Shown one piece after another: positions 34,343 through 44,615 of a stretch of DNA of 56,343 nt (the first letter of the stretch is position 1; every line of letters starts with the position of its first letter). Below the pieces are notes generated by a model. That model did no database searches and was not told the origin of the DNA. It saw nothing but the letters and a program-made list of their open reading frames with translations. Both the position numbers and the translations under genes were made by a program. The stretch comes from Halieaceae bacterium (GTDB taxonomy: Bacteria; Pseudomonadota; Gammaproteobacteria; Pseudomonadales; Halieaceae): positions 1-56,343 of the forward strand of contig JALRFH010000021.1 of assembly GCA_023253715.1 (NCBI GenBank), given 5' to 3'.

Positions 34343-34370
34343 TGATCTGATCTTAAAAAACCCGCGTAAG
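34343..34370 (+). promoter_or_regulatory. ECF11-like promoter for the divergent lipid-modification operon
   Basis: Plus strand: TGATCT (34343-34348), 16-nt spacer, CGTAAG (34365-34370); 46 nt upstream of GTG at 34417. Confidence 0.5.
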
Positions 34371-34416
34371 TGCTTCTGTAAGAATCAAAATCAATCACGC
34401 GCGCGGGGTAAAGTGG

Positions 34417-35673
34417 GTGAAAATTGCGGTTATCGGGTCGGGCGTCTCAGGGTTAACCTGCGCTCATTACTTAAGCAAGACGCACGATGTCACGGTGTTC
34501 GAGAGCGCCGCGCGCATTGGCGGCCACACGGCGACCGTCGACGTTCAACTCGGACCGCGCAAGTACGCGATCGATACGGGCTTCATTGTTTACAACGACT
34601 GGACCTACCCCAACTTCATACAGTTGCTAGGTGACATTGGCGTAAGCTCCAAAACCACCTCTATGGGTTTCAGTGTCAAAGATAGCGCAACGGGACTTGA
34701 ATACTCTGGCAGCTCACTCAACACCTTATTCGCGCAACGCCGCAACTTACTCTCACCGAAATTTCTGGGCATGGTCCGAGACATTGTGGCTTTTAACAAA
34801 GATTCACAGCGAGATCTAGAAAGCGGCGACTTGAGTCCCGCTGAAACGCTGGGCGAGTATCTGACTCGGCGGCGCTTCTCTGAAAGTTTCAGGCAATGGT
34901 ATCTTATCCCTATGGCTTCGGCCATTTGGTCAGCCTCTTGGCAGGCCATCGAGTCGTTTCCCGCTCTGTTTTTCTTGCGCTTTTTCAAGAATCACGGCCT
35001 GCTGAATATACAGAACCGCCCCCAATGGCGGGTCATAGATGGCGGGTCACGTGAATACCTAGCCCCGCTCACCGCGCGGTTCGCAGATCGAATTATCACC
35101 AAAGCTGCGGTCACCGATATTGAGCGCAAAATAAACGGAGTCAGGTTCAAAGCGGCGGGCCACACCTACGACTTTGACCAGGTCGTGATTGCCACGCACT
35201 CTGATCAAGCATTGCGAATGCTCAAAGACCCGTCCTCTGCTGAACGTTCGATACTTGGCGCGATTCCGTATCAAAGTAACGATGTGGTGTTGCATACCGA
35301 TGATCAAGTCCTGCCGCGCAACCGCAAAACTTGGACAAGCTGGAACTACGCGCTCACACCTGACCGAGATCGGGCCGTGGTTACCTACAATATGAACATA
35401 CTGCAGGGGCTGCAAGCGCCCGAGACTTTCTGCGTAACGCTCAACCAAACCCACGGCATTAATCCCAATCGCATCCTCGGCCGGTTCAGCTACGACCACC
35501 CGGTTTTCACCCTAGAAGGCATTGCGGCACAAGCGCGCTGGGACGAAATTAATGGCGTCAATAACACTTGGTACTGTGGCGCGTACTGGCACAATGGGTT
35601 CCACGAAGATGGCGTGAACAGTGCACTGCGTGTCGCTCAAGCCATCCCCAAGCAAGCTCGGGCAGCCGCATAA
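34417..35673 (+). CDS. NAD(P)/FAD-dependent oxidoreductase (amine-oxidase-like), GTG start
   Basis: 418 aa; [43 protein letters not shown] (Rossmann FAD motif); [16 protein letters not shown] typical of the RpoE/ChrR-linked family. Confidence 0.88.
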   Translation: MKIAVIGSGVSGLTCAHYLSKTHDVTVFESAARIGGHTATVDVQLGPRKYAIDTGFIVYNDWTYPNFIQLLGDIGVSSKTTSMGFSVKDSATGLEYSGSSLNTLFAQRRNLLSPKFLGMVRDIVAFNKDSQRDLESGDLSPAETLGEYLTRRRFSESFRQWYLIPMASAIWSASWQAIESFPALFFLRFFKNHGLLNIQNRPQWRVIDGGSREYLAPLTARFADRIITKAAVTDIERKINGVRFKAAGHTYDFDQVVIATHSDQALRMLKDPSSAERSILGAIPYQSNDVVLHTDDQVLPRNRKTWTSWNYALTPDRDRAVVTYNMNILQGLQAPETFCVTLNQTHGINPNRILGRFSYDHPVFTLEGIAAQARWDEINGVNNTWYCGAYWHNGFHEDGVNSALRVAQAIPKQARAAA

Positions 35674-36413
35674 TGGATTGCTTGTACGTCGGAACGCTGT
35701 ACCACCGGCGCCAAACGCCGGTCGAACACAGTTTTCGCTACACCGTTTTTTTGCCCTACCTCAACCTCAGCCATATAACGCGAACCTTAAACCGCTTGCC
35801 CGCATGGGGAACAAAACGCTTAAGCTTGGCTCGATTTCGTCGCGAGGACTTTTTAGCACCGCACGAGCAAGACTTAAGCACTGCCGTCAAAGACACGGTA
35901 GCGCGAGAATTGGGCTTGCGCCCAGATGGCGACGTCTATCTGCTGGCCAACTTGCGTTACTTTGGCTACCTCATCAATCCGATTAGTTGCTACTTTTGCT
36001 TTGATCGAGCGAACGAGCTCAAAGCGCTCGTATTAGAAGTTACCAATACGCCCTGGGATGAACGCGTGTCGTATGTCATTCCCTGTGACGCGGGTCAAGC
36101 AAACTTTCGCTTCCAGAAAGCCATGCACGTATCGCCATTTAATCCCATGGATATGACCTATCATTTCGTGTGTGCTGCGCCCTCTGACACCTTCAATCTT
36201 CAGCTGCGCGTAACCCGGGCGACAGAGCTGGTGTTCTCCGCATCGCTCGCGTTGAGTGCTGAGCCCCTGACACCCACTACAGCGCGCTCGATTCTGTGGC
36301 GCTACCCGTTGATGACCCTAAAGGTCGCGGTGGGCATCTATTGGCAGGCCTTCAAGCTTTGGCTCAAAAAAACACCGATTTATACCCACCCTAAAAAGGA
36401 AGGCATCTTATGA
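35673..36413 (+). CDS. DUF1365 family protein
   Basis: ATG at 35673 overlaps the upstream stop; [32 protein letters not shown]...[26 protein letters not shown]. Confidence 0.9.
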   Translation: MDCLYVGTLYHRRQTPVEHSFRYTVFLPYLNLSHITRTLNRLPAWGTKRLSLARFRREDFLAPHEQDLSTAVKDTVARELGLRPDGDVYLLANLRYFGYLINPISCYFCFDRANELKALVLEVTNTPWDERVSYVIPCDAGQANFRFQKAMHVSPFNPMDMTYHFVCAAPSDTFNLQLRVTRATELVFSASLALSAEPLTPTTARSILWRYPLMTLKVAVGIYWQAFKLWLKKTPIYTHPKKEGIL

Positions 36414-37669
36414 ATTCACCCAGTGTCGGCAGCATTCGACTGCCAAAATTTGGGCTCCGTCAGGGTAACGGCAACCTGGCTCGACAGCTATTCTTGAGCC
36501 TACTGAAGAACACAAAAACTGGCTTCCTGGAACTGCATGAGGGGGACCAAAGCCTACACTTCGGAAATCAAGCCTGCCAATCAGGTATCAGAGCAAGTGT
36601 TCAGGTCAACGATAAACAACTATACAAAGATCTGCTAAATGGGGGCTCCATCGCGGCCGGCGAGGCGTACATCCGAGGCTACTGGTCGACGCCCGATTTA
36701 ACCTATGTCATGCGTTTTTTTAGCGCCAACCTGTCTTTGCTTGAGGGCTTTGAGAGCAAACACTCATGGCTATTTCAACAAGCCCTTCGCCTACAACACT
36801 TCTTTAATCGCAACACTCAAGCAGGCTCGCGGAAAAATATCGCGGCACACTACGATCTAGGTAATGATTTTTTCCAACATTTCCTAGACCCTACGATGAT
36901 GTACTCCGCCGCGGTATTCGCACACGACACCATGAGCCTGCATGAGGCCTCAATCAACAAACTAACCATATTATGCGAACAGCTCGAGCTTAAACCTCAA
37001 GATCACCTGGTAGAAATTGGTTCTGGCTGGGGCGCCATGGCGGTTTTCGCAGCGCAGAATTACGGATGTCGAGTCACCACGACCACGATCTCGCAAGAAC
37101 AGTTCAAGCTGACCACCGAACGGGTCAAACAAGCTGGTCTTGAAGACCGCGTCACAGTCTTGTGCGAGGACTACCGCGATTTACAAGGTCAATATGACAA
37201 ACTGGTCTCAATTGAAATGATCGAAGCCGTCGGGCACGAGTTCTTTGCAACCTACTTCGCCAAACTCAGCGCCTTACTCAAACCTGAGGGCATAGCGGTT
37301 ATTCAAGGCATTACCATTCCAGACGCCCGCTACGAATCCTATAAATCCAGTGTCGACTTTATCAACCGTTATATCTTCCCCGGTGGCTGCTTACCCTCTT
37401 TAGGACAAATCGCGAAACACGTCGGCGAGCAAACCGATCTCGAGATGATCAAGTTGCGCGATATCACCCAAGATTATGCTCGGACTCTAGCACATTGGCG
37501 CGAACGCTTTTTCGAAAACATCGAGGCGATTAAAGCGATGGGGTTTGACGACGAATTTGAACGTTTGTGGGAGTACTATTTGTGTTACTGCGAAGGCGGG
37601 TTCCGAGAGCGCATCATCGGTACCGTGCAACTCACCTTTGCCAAACCGGGCTACCGGCCTTCGGTCTAA
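36410..37669 (+). CDS. Cyclopropane-fatty-acid-phospholipid synthase family methyltransferase
   Basis: 419 aa; [70 protein letters not shown]. Confidence 0.92.
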   Translation: MNSPSVGSIRLPKFGLRQGNGNLARQLFLSLLKNTKTGFLELHEGDQSLHFGNQACQSGIRASVQVNDKQLYKDLLNGGSIAAGEAYIRGYWSTPDLTYVMRFFSANLSLLEGFESKHSWLFQQALRLQHFFNRNTQAGSRKNIAAHYDLGNDFFQHFLDPTMMYSAAVFAHDTMSLHEASINKLTILCEQLELKPQDHLVEIGSGWGAMAVFAAQNYGCRVTTTTISQEQFKLTTERVKQAGLEDRVTVLCEDYRDLQGQYDKLVSIEMIEAVGHEFFATYFAKLSALLKPEGIAVIQGITIPDARYESYKSSVDFINRYIFPGGCLPSLGQIAKHVGEQTDLEMIKLRDITQDYARTLAHWRERFFENIEAIKAMGFDDEFERLWEYYLCYCEGGFRERIIGTVQLTFAKPGYRPSV

Positions 37670-37672
37670 GCT

Positions 37673-37693
37673 CACCCAAAACAAGGTTGGGTG
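37673..37693. terminator. Hairpin between convergent cfa-like and DMT transporter genes
   Basis: CACCCAA (37673-37679) / TTGGGTG (37687-37693), 7-nt loop; weak T-tract downstream. Confidence 0.45.
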
Positions 37694-37705
37694 GCTTTCC
37701 CGCGC

Positions 37706-38581
37706 TCACTCCTGCCGCTGCTGCCATAAGATGGCCGGCACGATGAGCGCAAAGCCTATAACGGTCGCTGGATGAATAGGTTCATCCAGCACCAGCTGTA
37801 TCAGAACCAATGAAAATACTGGCGCCAAAAAAATCAAATTCGCTACGCGAACCACATGCTCCGCTCGCGACAGTGCCTGTGCCCAAAGTAAAAAAGTGAC
37901 ACCCATCTCGAACAAGCCCACATAAACCGCAGCCCCTAAACCTTGCCAGCTCAGTTGCGCGAGGCCGTCGCTGAAGACAAGATACGCAATCGCCAAAGGA
38001 CAAGACATAATAAACATGGCCGCCAAGGCCACATCTTTCGCCTCGCGCAAGCGGGTATTCGCCAGCCAAAATCCAGCCCAAACCACAGTGCTCACCAGGG
38101 CCAGAGTCAAACCCAAGGTGCTCTGAATAGCCCCCAAGCTCATACTGCCTTCGGTGGCAATGATCACCACGCCCAAATAACCCACCGCGATGGCCGCTAG
38201 GTCTATAAATCGCAGACTTTGACCCAAGACCGGCACGGCCAGCAGTGACAAAACAATCGCCCAGGTGTAATTAATTGTTTGCGCCTGCTGCGCCGGCAGT
38301 AAATCGTAGGCCGTCAGCAATATCACGTAGTACAGTAAGGGGTTAATGCACGCCATGGCAGCATATTTGAAGGGCTGATTGCGCACGGCCGCCACCAGCT
38401 CATGAACGCGGCTTTGAGTGGCCAACCAAAACACTAAAACCAGCGCGGATACCACAGAGGCGAGACTCACCAAACTAAAAACATCGAGATAGCGCAACGC
38501 GATCTTAAATGCTGTTGCCACTGTCGACCACAATAAGACCGCACTTAAGCCCAGTATCAGTGCTTGCTTGGATCTGTTCAA
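37706..38581 (-). CDS. EamA/DMT-family transporter
   Basis: 291 aa; about 10 hydrophobic segments, LLWAQALSRAEHVVRVANLIFLAPVFSLVLIQLVLDEPIHPATVIGFALI. Confidence 0.85.
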   Translation of the reverse strand: MNRSKQALILGLSAVLLWSTVATAFKIALRYLDVFSLVSLASVVSALVLVFWLATQSRVHELVAAVRNQPFKYAAMACINPLLYYVILLTAYDLLPAQQAQTINYTWAIVLSLLAVPVLGQSLRFIDLAAIAVGYLGVVIIATEGSMSLGAIQSTLGLTLALVSTVVWAGFWLANTRLREAKDVALAAMFIMSCPLAIAYLVFSDGLAQLSWQGLGAAVYVGLFEMGVTFLLWAQALSRAEHVVRVANLIFLAPVFSLVLIQLVLDEPIHPATVIGFALIVPAILWQQRQE

Positions 38582-38673
38582 ATCAGGCCCCTAAGTCCCA
38601 AAGTCTGTACCTTGACGCGTTTTTCGGGCATGCTCCCTGACAATAAATTTTGGGGAGCCACCGCACTGTGTCG

Positions 38674-40110
38674 ATGCCACTGGAACATCAGGAAAAAACC
38701 ACCATGCCACTAGGGTTGGCATTGTTACCCATTGTGTTTTTAATTGCCAGCCTAGGGGCGTCTGTTTACTTTTTTGGCGCAGATGCCTCTTATGGCGCCA
38801 ATCAAATAGCCCTGATTTTAGCGGGCTGTATCGCTATGCTGGTCGGCTTAAAACAAGGTATCAGCTATCAAGAATTGCAAGCAGGGTTAACCGAGGGCAT
38901 TCACGTTGGTCTCGGGCCGATCATGATTTTACTAAGTGTCGGCATGCTCATCGGCACGTGGATCCTAGCAGGCACTGTGCCAGCGATGATTTACTACGGT
39001 ATCGAGTTGATCAACCCCTCTTTCTTCTACGCCACCTGCGCGATTTTGTGCGCAGTGGTGGCCGTCAGTATCGGTAGTTCTTGGACTGTCGCTGGCACGC
39101 TAGGCGTAGGCTTAATTGGTATTGCGGGTAGCTTTGATTTGTCCTTAGAGATCACCGCCGGCGCAATTATTTCAGGCGCCTATTTTGGCGACAAACTGTC
39201 ACCCCTGTCAGATACCACCAATTTGGCATCTGCTGTGACCGGCGTGGATTTGTTTCAACACATCCGCCATATGCTCTGGACCACTATCCCTGCCTTTATT
39301 ATCGCCTGCACCGCATTTCTCGTACTGGGCAGCAAACAGGGCGAAACCCCCGCCGACATTGCCGCTCTACAAGGTGCGATCAACCAGCAATTCCAGATTG
39401 GCGTGCATCTTCTGATTCCCTTAGTGATTATGTTAACGTTGATTGCCAAACGAATTCCGGCCTACCCATCTATCGTAGTCTCGTCCTTAGTGGGCGGCGT
39501 TTTCGCCGCGATCTTCCAAGCCGACACCGCGGCGGCGCTCGTAGAAGGCAGCGGCGACAATGCAAGCGATGTCGTCGTTGGCATTTGGAGTGTGCTGTTC
39601 AATGGCTTTCAGGCAAACACGGGCAACGCCTTTCTGGACGAACTGCTCAGCAAAGGCGGTATGGCGTCGATGCTAAATACCGTTTGGTTGATCGTCTGTG
39701 CCCTAAGCTTTGGCGGGATACTCGAGCGAACAGGCATCCTCGATCGATTAATTTCGATCGCGTTAAAAGGGGTAAAAGGTCTTACTTCGCTGGTGGCAAC
39801 GACAGTCGCCACCTGTTTTTCCACCAACCTATTGGCCGCCGATCAGTTCATTGCGATCGCGCTGCCCGGACGAATGTTTAAACAAGCCTATCGTGATCAG
39901 GGTTTGGATGAGCTCAATTTGTCTCGAACACTCGAAGACTCAGGCACCCTGACCTCAGTGTTAATCCCTTGGAATACCTGCGGCGCCTACATGACCGCGA
40001 CCCTGGGCGTCGCTTCATTTTCGTACGCCCCCTACGCGTTTTTTAATTTGCTGTGCCCGCTAATCGCAATAGCCTTTGCGTCCCGCAATATCGGACAAAA
40101 GCGCTTGTAG
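38674..40110 (+). CDS. Na+/H+ antiporter NhaC family
   Basis: ORF opens at 38650; ATG at 38674. GAIISGAYFGDKLSPLSDTTNLAS, SCTAFLV-type TM segments, LSRTLEDSGTLTSVLIPWNTCGAYMTATLGV. Confidence 0.88.
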   Translation: MPLEHQEKTTMPLGLALLPIVFLIASLGASVYFFGADASYGANQIALILAGCIAMLVGLKQGISYQELQAGLTEGIHVGLGPIMILLSVGMLIGTWILAGTVPAMIYYGIELINPSFFYATCAILCAVVAVSIGSSWTVAGTLGVGLIGIAGSFDLSLEITAGAIISGAYFGDKLSPLSDTTNLASAVTGVDLFQHIRHMLWTTIPAFIIACTAFLVLGSKQGETPADIAALQGAINQQFQIGVHLLIPLVIMLTLIAKRIPAYPSIVVSSLVGGVFAAIFQADTAAALVEGSGDNASDVVVGIWSVLFNGFQANTGNAFLDELLSKGGMASMLNTVWLIVCALSFGGILERTGILDRLISIALKGVKGLTSLVATTVATCFSTNLLAADQFIAIALPGRMFKQAYRDQGLDELNLSRTLEDSGTLTSVLIPWNTCGAYMTATLGVASFSYAPYAFFNLLCPLIAIAFASRNIGQKRL

Positions 40111-40139
40111 CACGGGAAAGGGCGCCAATCCGCTAACCG

Positions 40140-41072
40140 CTAGGCTTGATCCCAAGATAGCGCGAAGGCGTCGGCGATTTGCTGATACCCCGCGCTCAGA
40201 GCCACTAACCGATCAAAGCCCAAAGCCACACCTGCACACTCAGGCAAGCCCTGACGCAGTGCGCTCAACAGCCGCTCATCCGGCACAATGGCCCCCCGAC
40301 CCGCTTGTTCACGGAAGCGGTTATCTGCCTCGAAGCGACGGGCTTGTTCATCCGCATCGGTCAATTCCCAAAAACCATTGGCCAATTCAACACCGTTTAT
40401 GACGAGTTCAAAACGATGCGCTACCCAAGCGCTATCGCGGCGTCCGATACGCGCCAAAGCCGCTTGTTCAACGGGAAAGTCATACACAAAGCACGCCTCC
40501 TGTTTCAGAGCAGGCTCGATCCCGATGACCCATAGCAATTCCAACCAAAACGCCCGATGGGTCTCATTAAAGGCGCAATCCTGCAGTTCCTGCGCGCGCG
40601 CTTTGAGTTGCTCAACACTGGATGTCAGCGAATCAATCGCTAAATACCGCAAAAACAACTCGCGATGAGAAAATCGTTTGAGTGAAGGCGCGAGTGGCCA
40701 GACCGATCGAACCAGAGACTCAACTTCGTCCATAAGGTCGTGATGGTCAAATCCCAGTCGATACCATTCCAGCATCGTAAATTCGGGCGAGTGCCACCGA
40801 CCTTGTTCATCATCGCGAAACACCGTGCCAAGCGAATAGATATCGCCACTACCCATGGCTAACAAACGTTTCAGGGCGAATTCAGGTGAGGTCTGCAAAT
40901 AGCGCGCTTGGTTCATAACTTGGAATGAAATCGACTCAAGCTGCGGGTCGGTCACTGCGCGAGCACCAGCGACGGGCGCTGTGACTTCCAGTACCCCGCG
41001 CTGGGCAAAAAAATCGCGCACCACTGAACGAGCGTGCGCGATTCGTTCAAGCCTCTGACGTGTGTCAGTCAC
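40140..41072 (-). CDS. epmA: EF-P--(R)-beta-lysine ligase
   Basis: 310 aa; class II LysRS-like: QTSPEFALKRLLAMGSGDIYSLGTVFRDDEQGRWHSPEFTMLEWYRLG; lacks an anticodon-binding domain. Confidence 0.93.
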   Translation of the reverse strand: MTDTRQRLERIAHARSVVRDFFAQRGVLEVTAPVAGARAVTDPQLESISFQVMNQARYLQTSPEFALKRLLAMGSGDIYSLGTVFRDDEQGRWHSPEFTMLEWYRLGFDHHDLMDEVESLVRSVWPLAPSLKRFSHRELFLRYLAIDSLTSSVEQLKARAQELQDCAFNETHRAFWLELLWVIGIEPALKQEACFVYDFPVEQAALARIGRRDSAWVAHRFELVINGVELANGFWELTDADEQARRFEADNRFREQAGRGAIVPDERLLSALRQGLPECAGVALGFDRLVALSAGYQQIADAFALSWDQA

Positions 41073-41645
41073 TTAAGATTTTGAGGCTCTTGATACGTAT
41101 TCGCCAGAGCGAGTGTCAACTTTAATCACCTCACCTTGCGTGACAAATAAAGGGACTTTTACAACTGCGCCCGTCGACAAACGTGCGGGCTTGTTACCCC
41201 CCTGCGCCGTATCACCTTTCAGACCGGGATCTGTCTCTACAATCTCTAGCTCAACAAAATTCGCGGGCGTAACCGATAAGGGCGTACCGTTATATAGCGT
41301 CACCTCGCAGGTGTCCTGCTCTTTTAGCCACAAGTACGTCTCACCGACCGCTTTTTTATCAGCCTGATGCTGTTCAAACGTGACGGGATCCATGAAATAG
41401 TAAAACTCACCGTCGGTGTAAAGATATTCCATGGTATGATCCATCACGTCCGCGCCTTCGAGAGACTCACCCGATTTAAAGGTACGCTCCCAAACTCGCC
41501 CGGTCGTTAAGTTACGCATTCTGACTCGGTTAAATGCTTGGCCCTTACCCGGTTTGACGAATTCGTTTTCTAAGATGCTACAAGGATCGCCATCAAGCAT
41601 AACTTTTAAGCCAGGGCGAAACTCGTTGGTTGAATAATTTGCCAT
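41073..41645 (-). CDS. efp: Elongation factor P
   Basis: ORF to 41720; ATG at 41645 gives [42 protein letters not shown] including the modifiable Lys in PGKGQ. Confidence 0.95.
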   Translation of the reverse strand: MANYSTNEFRPGLKVMLDGDPCSILENEFVKPGKGQAFNRVRMRNLTTGRVWERTFKSGESLEGADVMDHTMEYLYTDGEFYYFMDPVTFEQHQADKKAVGETYLWLKEQDTCEVTLYNGTPLSVTPANFVELEIVETDPGLKGDTAQGGNKPARLSTGAVVKVPLFVTQGEVIKVDTRSGEYVSRASKS

Positions 41646-41675
41646 AATGTTTATCTCAATATTGGTAGTAGGCCT

Positions 41676-42683
41676 ATGATATCGCACACCTCTCTTCAAT
41701 GGCAGAGCTCTGATTGGCAAAGTATTTTACAAACTGCAATTCGTGACAGCGAAACCCTACTGCAAGCCGTTGGCTTAACGGCCGACCAGGTGGACGCGAT
41801 ATCCGGCGAGGCCGCAGGCTTCGAGGTCCTGGCACCGGGGCCCTTTGTCTCAAGGATGGCGTTTGGCGATCCTCGAGACCCCCTGCTGCTACAAGTCTTG
41901 GCGCAAAGACAAGAAATCGCTCCTCGCGCACCGGGCAACACAGACCCCCTAGAAGAACAGCGCTTTACGCCCGTACCCGGTATCATTCACAAATATCATG
42001 GCCGAGTCCTATTGATGTCGGCGGGCAGCTGCGCCATCAACTGTCGTTATTGTTTTCGCCGCCACACCGACTACGCCGACACCATCGTCACGCCCGCTCG
42101 ACTCCCCGGTGTGATTGACTATCTCGAGGCACATACCGAGGTTACCGAAGTAATACTCAGTGGCGGAGACCCCTTGCTCACAAGCGACCGCAAAATCGAC
42201 GAGTTACTGAGCAAGCTAGAGGCAATACCTCACCTCGAACGCTTCAGGATACATACGCGCCTACCGATTGTGATTCCCTCAAGGATCACACCTGAACTGT
42301 GTCAACGGCTCGCTCGATCTCGCTTTGGCGTTACCATGGTCGTACATTGCAATCACCCTCAAGAAATCGACTCTGAGGTAGCGCGGGCCATCGGGCAATT
42401 ACGCAGCGCAGATATCACCGTACTCAATCAAGCTGTTCTGTTAAAAAACATTAATGATTCCGTGATGACGCTGGAAAAACTTAGCACCGAACTTTTCAGG
42501 ATCGGTATCCTGCCGTATTACCTCCACACACTCGACCGGGTACACGGCGCGGCACATTTTAGCCAAGCCCTACAAGACAGCAAACGACTCTACCAATCAC
42601 TTCAGGCCAGACTGCCAGGTTACTTACTGCCCAAATTGGTCAGCGAGATCCCCGGAAGCACCTCAAAAACACCCATATATTAA
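41676..42683 (+). CDS. epmB: EF-P beta-lysylation protein EpmB (lysine 2,3-aminomutase family radical SAM)
   Basis: 335 aa; [12 protein letters not shown] radical SAM cluster, [13 protein letters not shown]. Confidence 0.95.
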   Translation: MISHTSLQWQSSDWQSILQTAIRDSETLLQAVGLTADQVDAISGEAAGFEVLAPGPFVSRMAFGDPRDPLLLQVLAQRQEIAPRAPGNTDPLEEQRFTPVPGIIHKYHGRVLLMSAGSCAINCRYCFRRHTDYADTIVTPARLPGVIDYLEAHTEVTEVILSGGDPLLTSDRKIDELLSKLEAIPHLERFRIHTRLPIVIPSRITPELCQRLARSRFGVTMVVHCNHPQEIDSEVARAIGQLRSADITVLNQAVLLKNINDSVMTLEKLSTELFRIGILPYYLHTLDRVHGAAHFSQALQDSKRLYQSLQARLPGYLLPKLVSEIPGSTSKTPIY

Positions 42684-42704
42684 GGCGACTGTCACTCTCG
42701 TTGA

Positions 42705-42744
42705 TTGCTGATTTAGCATGTCATGCTATAGTGTGATGCTAAAT
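42705..42744 (+). promoter_or_regulatory. Promoter with overlapping operator-like palindrome
   Basis: TTGCTG (42705-42710), 16-bp spacer, extended -10 TGCTATAGT (TATAGT 42727-42732); perfect inverted repeat TAGCATG-T-CATGCTA (42714-42728) plus a third ATGCTA at 42736-42741. Confidence 0.45.
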
Positions 42745-42770
42745 TAGTGCTTAGCCATTGGGGTTCGCGA

Positions 42771-44603
42771 GTGACAGAAGCTCCATCCATCAAATTACGT
42801 ATTCCTAGGGCAGAATTGTCGTCGTGCTCTTTGTTTGATGTTACGCCCAACGCAGCCGCCAAATGGGCAGAGGACTTACCGCTTACCAATGCCAAGCTGA
42901 TGTCCCGTGGTTTGCTCAAAGCGACCTGGGAACTGAACCGTATCGACATGCCCGCAGACCAGCGCCTCGCGATTTTGGACAGTCTCAGACGCTCGGTCTA
43001 TACCGCACTTAACAGCTTAGCCACTTATTTTTTGAATCAACCGCTATCGCTGCCCGCAGAGGCGCGAGAGATGTACGAATTGGCCGACAATTTAGCGAAG
43101 CAAATGACAACGGGGTATACCCTTGTTGCCGTACAAGCGATTCAACAGCGCGGACGATTTCAGTCGGGCAGCCCCGCCAAGATCACCTGTGAAGGATTGC
43201 ACCGTGCCATTAGCATGGCAGGCCGTAGATTTTTGCAAACATTACAACTCTACAAACCGCTAGAACGCGGTAGTTGGTTAGAAGTAAACCAGCTCTATTT
43301 GCTGTGCGAACGACAGCAGCTGGCTGACATCAAAGTCACAGACGAGCTAGAGGGTACCTGCACCGTCAAAGCGCGCTTCACCCAAATTTGCCTGCTGGGC
43401 TCATGTCGACCGAATCAACTGCGACAAAAAGATCTACCCCTAGTTTATCGTCAATTTTACGAGCAGAGGGAATTGTGTCACCTGCTGCCCGCAAATTCGG
43501 GCGAGGGGCTTTTCATTGTCGACCTCGGTTCAGACAGCGCTCCAACATACAACTCAGACTCGGAGATTGCCTCTGACTTGGGAGCGCAACATCGCTACCT
43601 GTTCCTTGAGCCCTTAACAACACGTTTCCGAGAACACATCAACTACATTCGCCACCGCCCCAACAAGTCGATTGTAGAACCCAATAAAGAAACGATACTC
43701 AGCGGCGATGTACTTGAACACTTAGTCAGTTCCTTAGGGCAGGTCAATATCCGAGGGTTTTCACGAACGCAGGTCGCTGGCGCCATGTGCATTGTTGTTG
43801 GGCTGGCTAGCGTCCATTTTCACATCGCTGGCGAACGTATTTTTGAACGGGTGCTACAGGAGGGTTCATCGCGCGAACCCACACACACAAGCGATGTCGC
43901 AGCATTCTTGCATCGTCACGACGCTGACCAAAGCCCCTCAAACCACAATAATGGCAACAATGATGACGACCTCACCGACGAAATTGGCGACGAGGCATAC
44001 TCACAGGAGCGAAGCCGCAAGGCGAGAATTGCGCCCGATGACGATTTGTCCAGCGCGGAACTCAATCGACGCTATCCAAAACATCGTGTCCGAATTATCA
44101 ACTCAAGTACTGGTGGATACTGCCTAGAGTGGAGTAGTGCCTTGCCACGAAGCGTTAAAACAGGCGATGTTGTCGGACTTTGTGAAGAGGGTAGTGACGA
44201 ATGGGTCATTGCCACTATCCGCTGGGTAAGCCAGCTTGAAAACGCTAAGACCCTTATTGGTGTCTCGCTGCTGAGCCCCAGCGCCTACGCCTTTGGCGCC
44301 CAAACGATCAAAAAATTGGGCGAAGTGTCCGATCCGGTTCGGGTTCTGTTACTGCCGGAAATCGCGCTCACCGGGACGCCGCAAACCCTGATTACCCCGC
44401 GCTTAGGATTTAAAGAATTCCAGAAAATATCCTTGGTACAAGGTAACCAAAACCACTACGCTCAGTTGCAACGCCAAGTCTCATCAACCCCCAGCTATTC
44501 GCAATTCTCGTTCCGCTACATGCAGCAGCTGAAAGATGTCATGGCAGACGAACACGGCATCCTAGACAAAAACCCCTTCAATGCGGTCTGGCATTACCTC
44601 TAA
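42771..44603 (+). CDS. Large uncharacterised protein with PilZ-like C-terminal domain (GTG start)
   Basis: ORF from 42747; GTG at 42771 (VTEAPSIKLRIPRAELSSC) better fits the promoter position. C-terminal HRVRIINSSTGGYCLEWSSALPRSVKTGDVVGL contains a PilZ-like NxSxxG motif; canonical RxxxR is not obvious. Confidence 0.65.
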   Translation: MTEAPSIKLRIPRAELSSCSLFDVTPNAAAKWAEDLPLTNAKLMSRGLLKATWELNRIDMPADQRLAILDSLRRSVYTALNSLATYFLNQPLSLPAEAREMYELADNLAKQMTTGYTLVAVQAIQQRGRFQSGSPAKITCEGLHRAISMAGRRFLQTLQLYKPLERGSWLEVNQLYLLCERQQLADIKVTDELEGTCTVKARFTQICLLGSCRPNQLRQKDLPLVYRQFYEQRELCHLLPANSGEGLFIVDLGSDSAPTYNSDSEIASDLGAQHRYLFLEPLTTRFREHINYIRHRPNKSIVEPNKETILSGDVLEHLVSSLGQVNIRGFSRTQVAGAMCIVVGLASVHFHIAGERIFERVLQEGSSREPTHTSDVAAFLHRHDADQSPSNHNNGNNDDDLTDEIGDEAYSQERSRKARIAPDDDLSSAELNRRYPKHRVRIINSSTGGYCLEWSSALPRSVKTGDVVGLCEEGSDEWVIATIRWVSQLENAKTLIGVSLLSPSAYAFGAQTIKKLGEVSDPVRVLLLPEIALTGTPQTLITPRLGFKEFQKISLVQGNQNHYAQLQRQVSSTPSYSQFSFRYMQQLKDVMADEHGILDKNPFNAVWHYL

Positions 44604-44615
44604 AGCCTGCATCGC

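Noticed and set aside
34417-34634. Out-of-frame 114-aa ORF at 34290-34634 overlapping the divergent promoter
   Set aside because: It spans the ECF promoter region and is superseded by the flavoprotein frame starting at GTG 34417.
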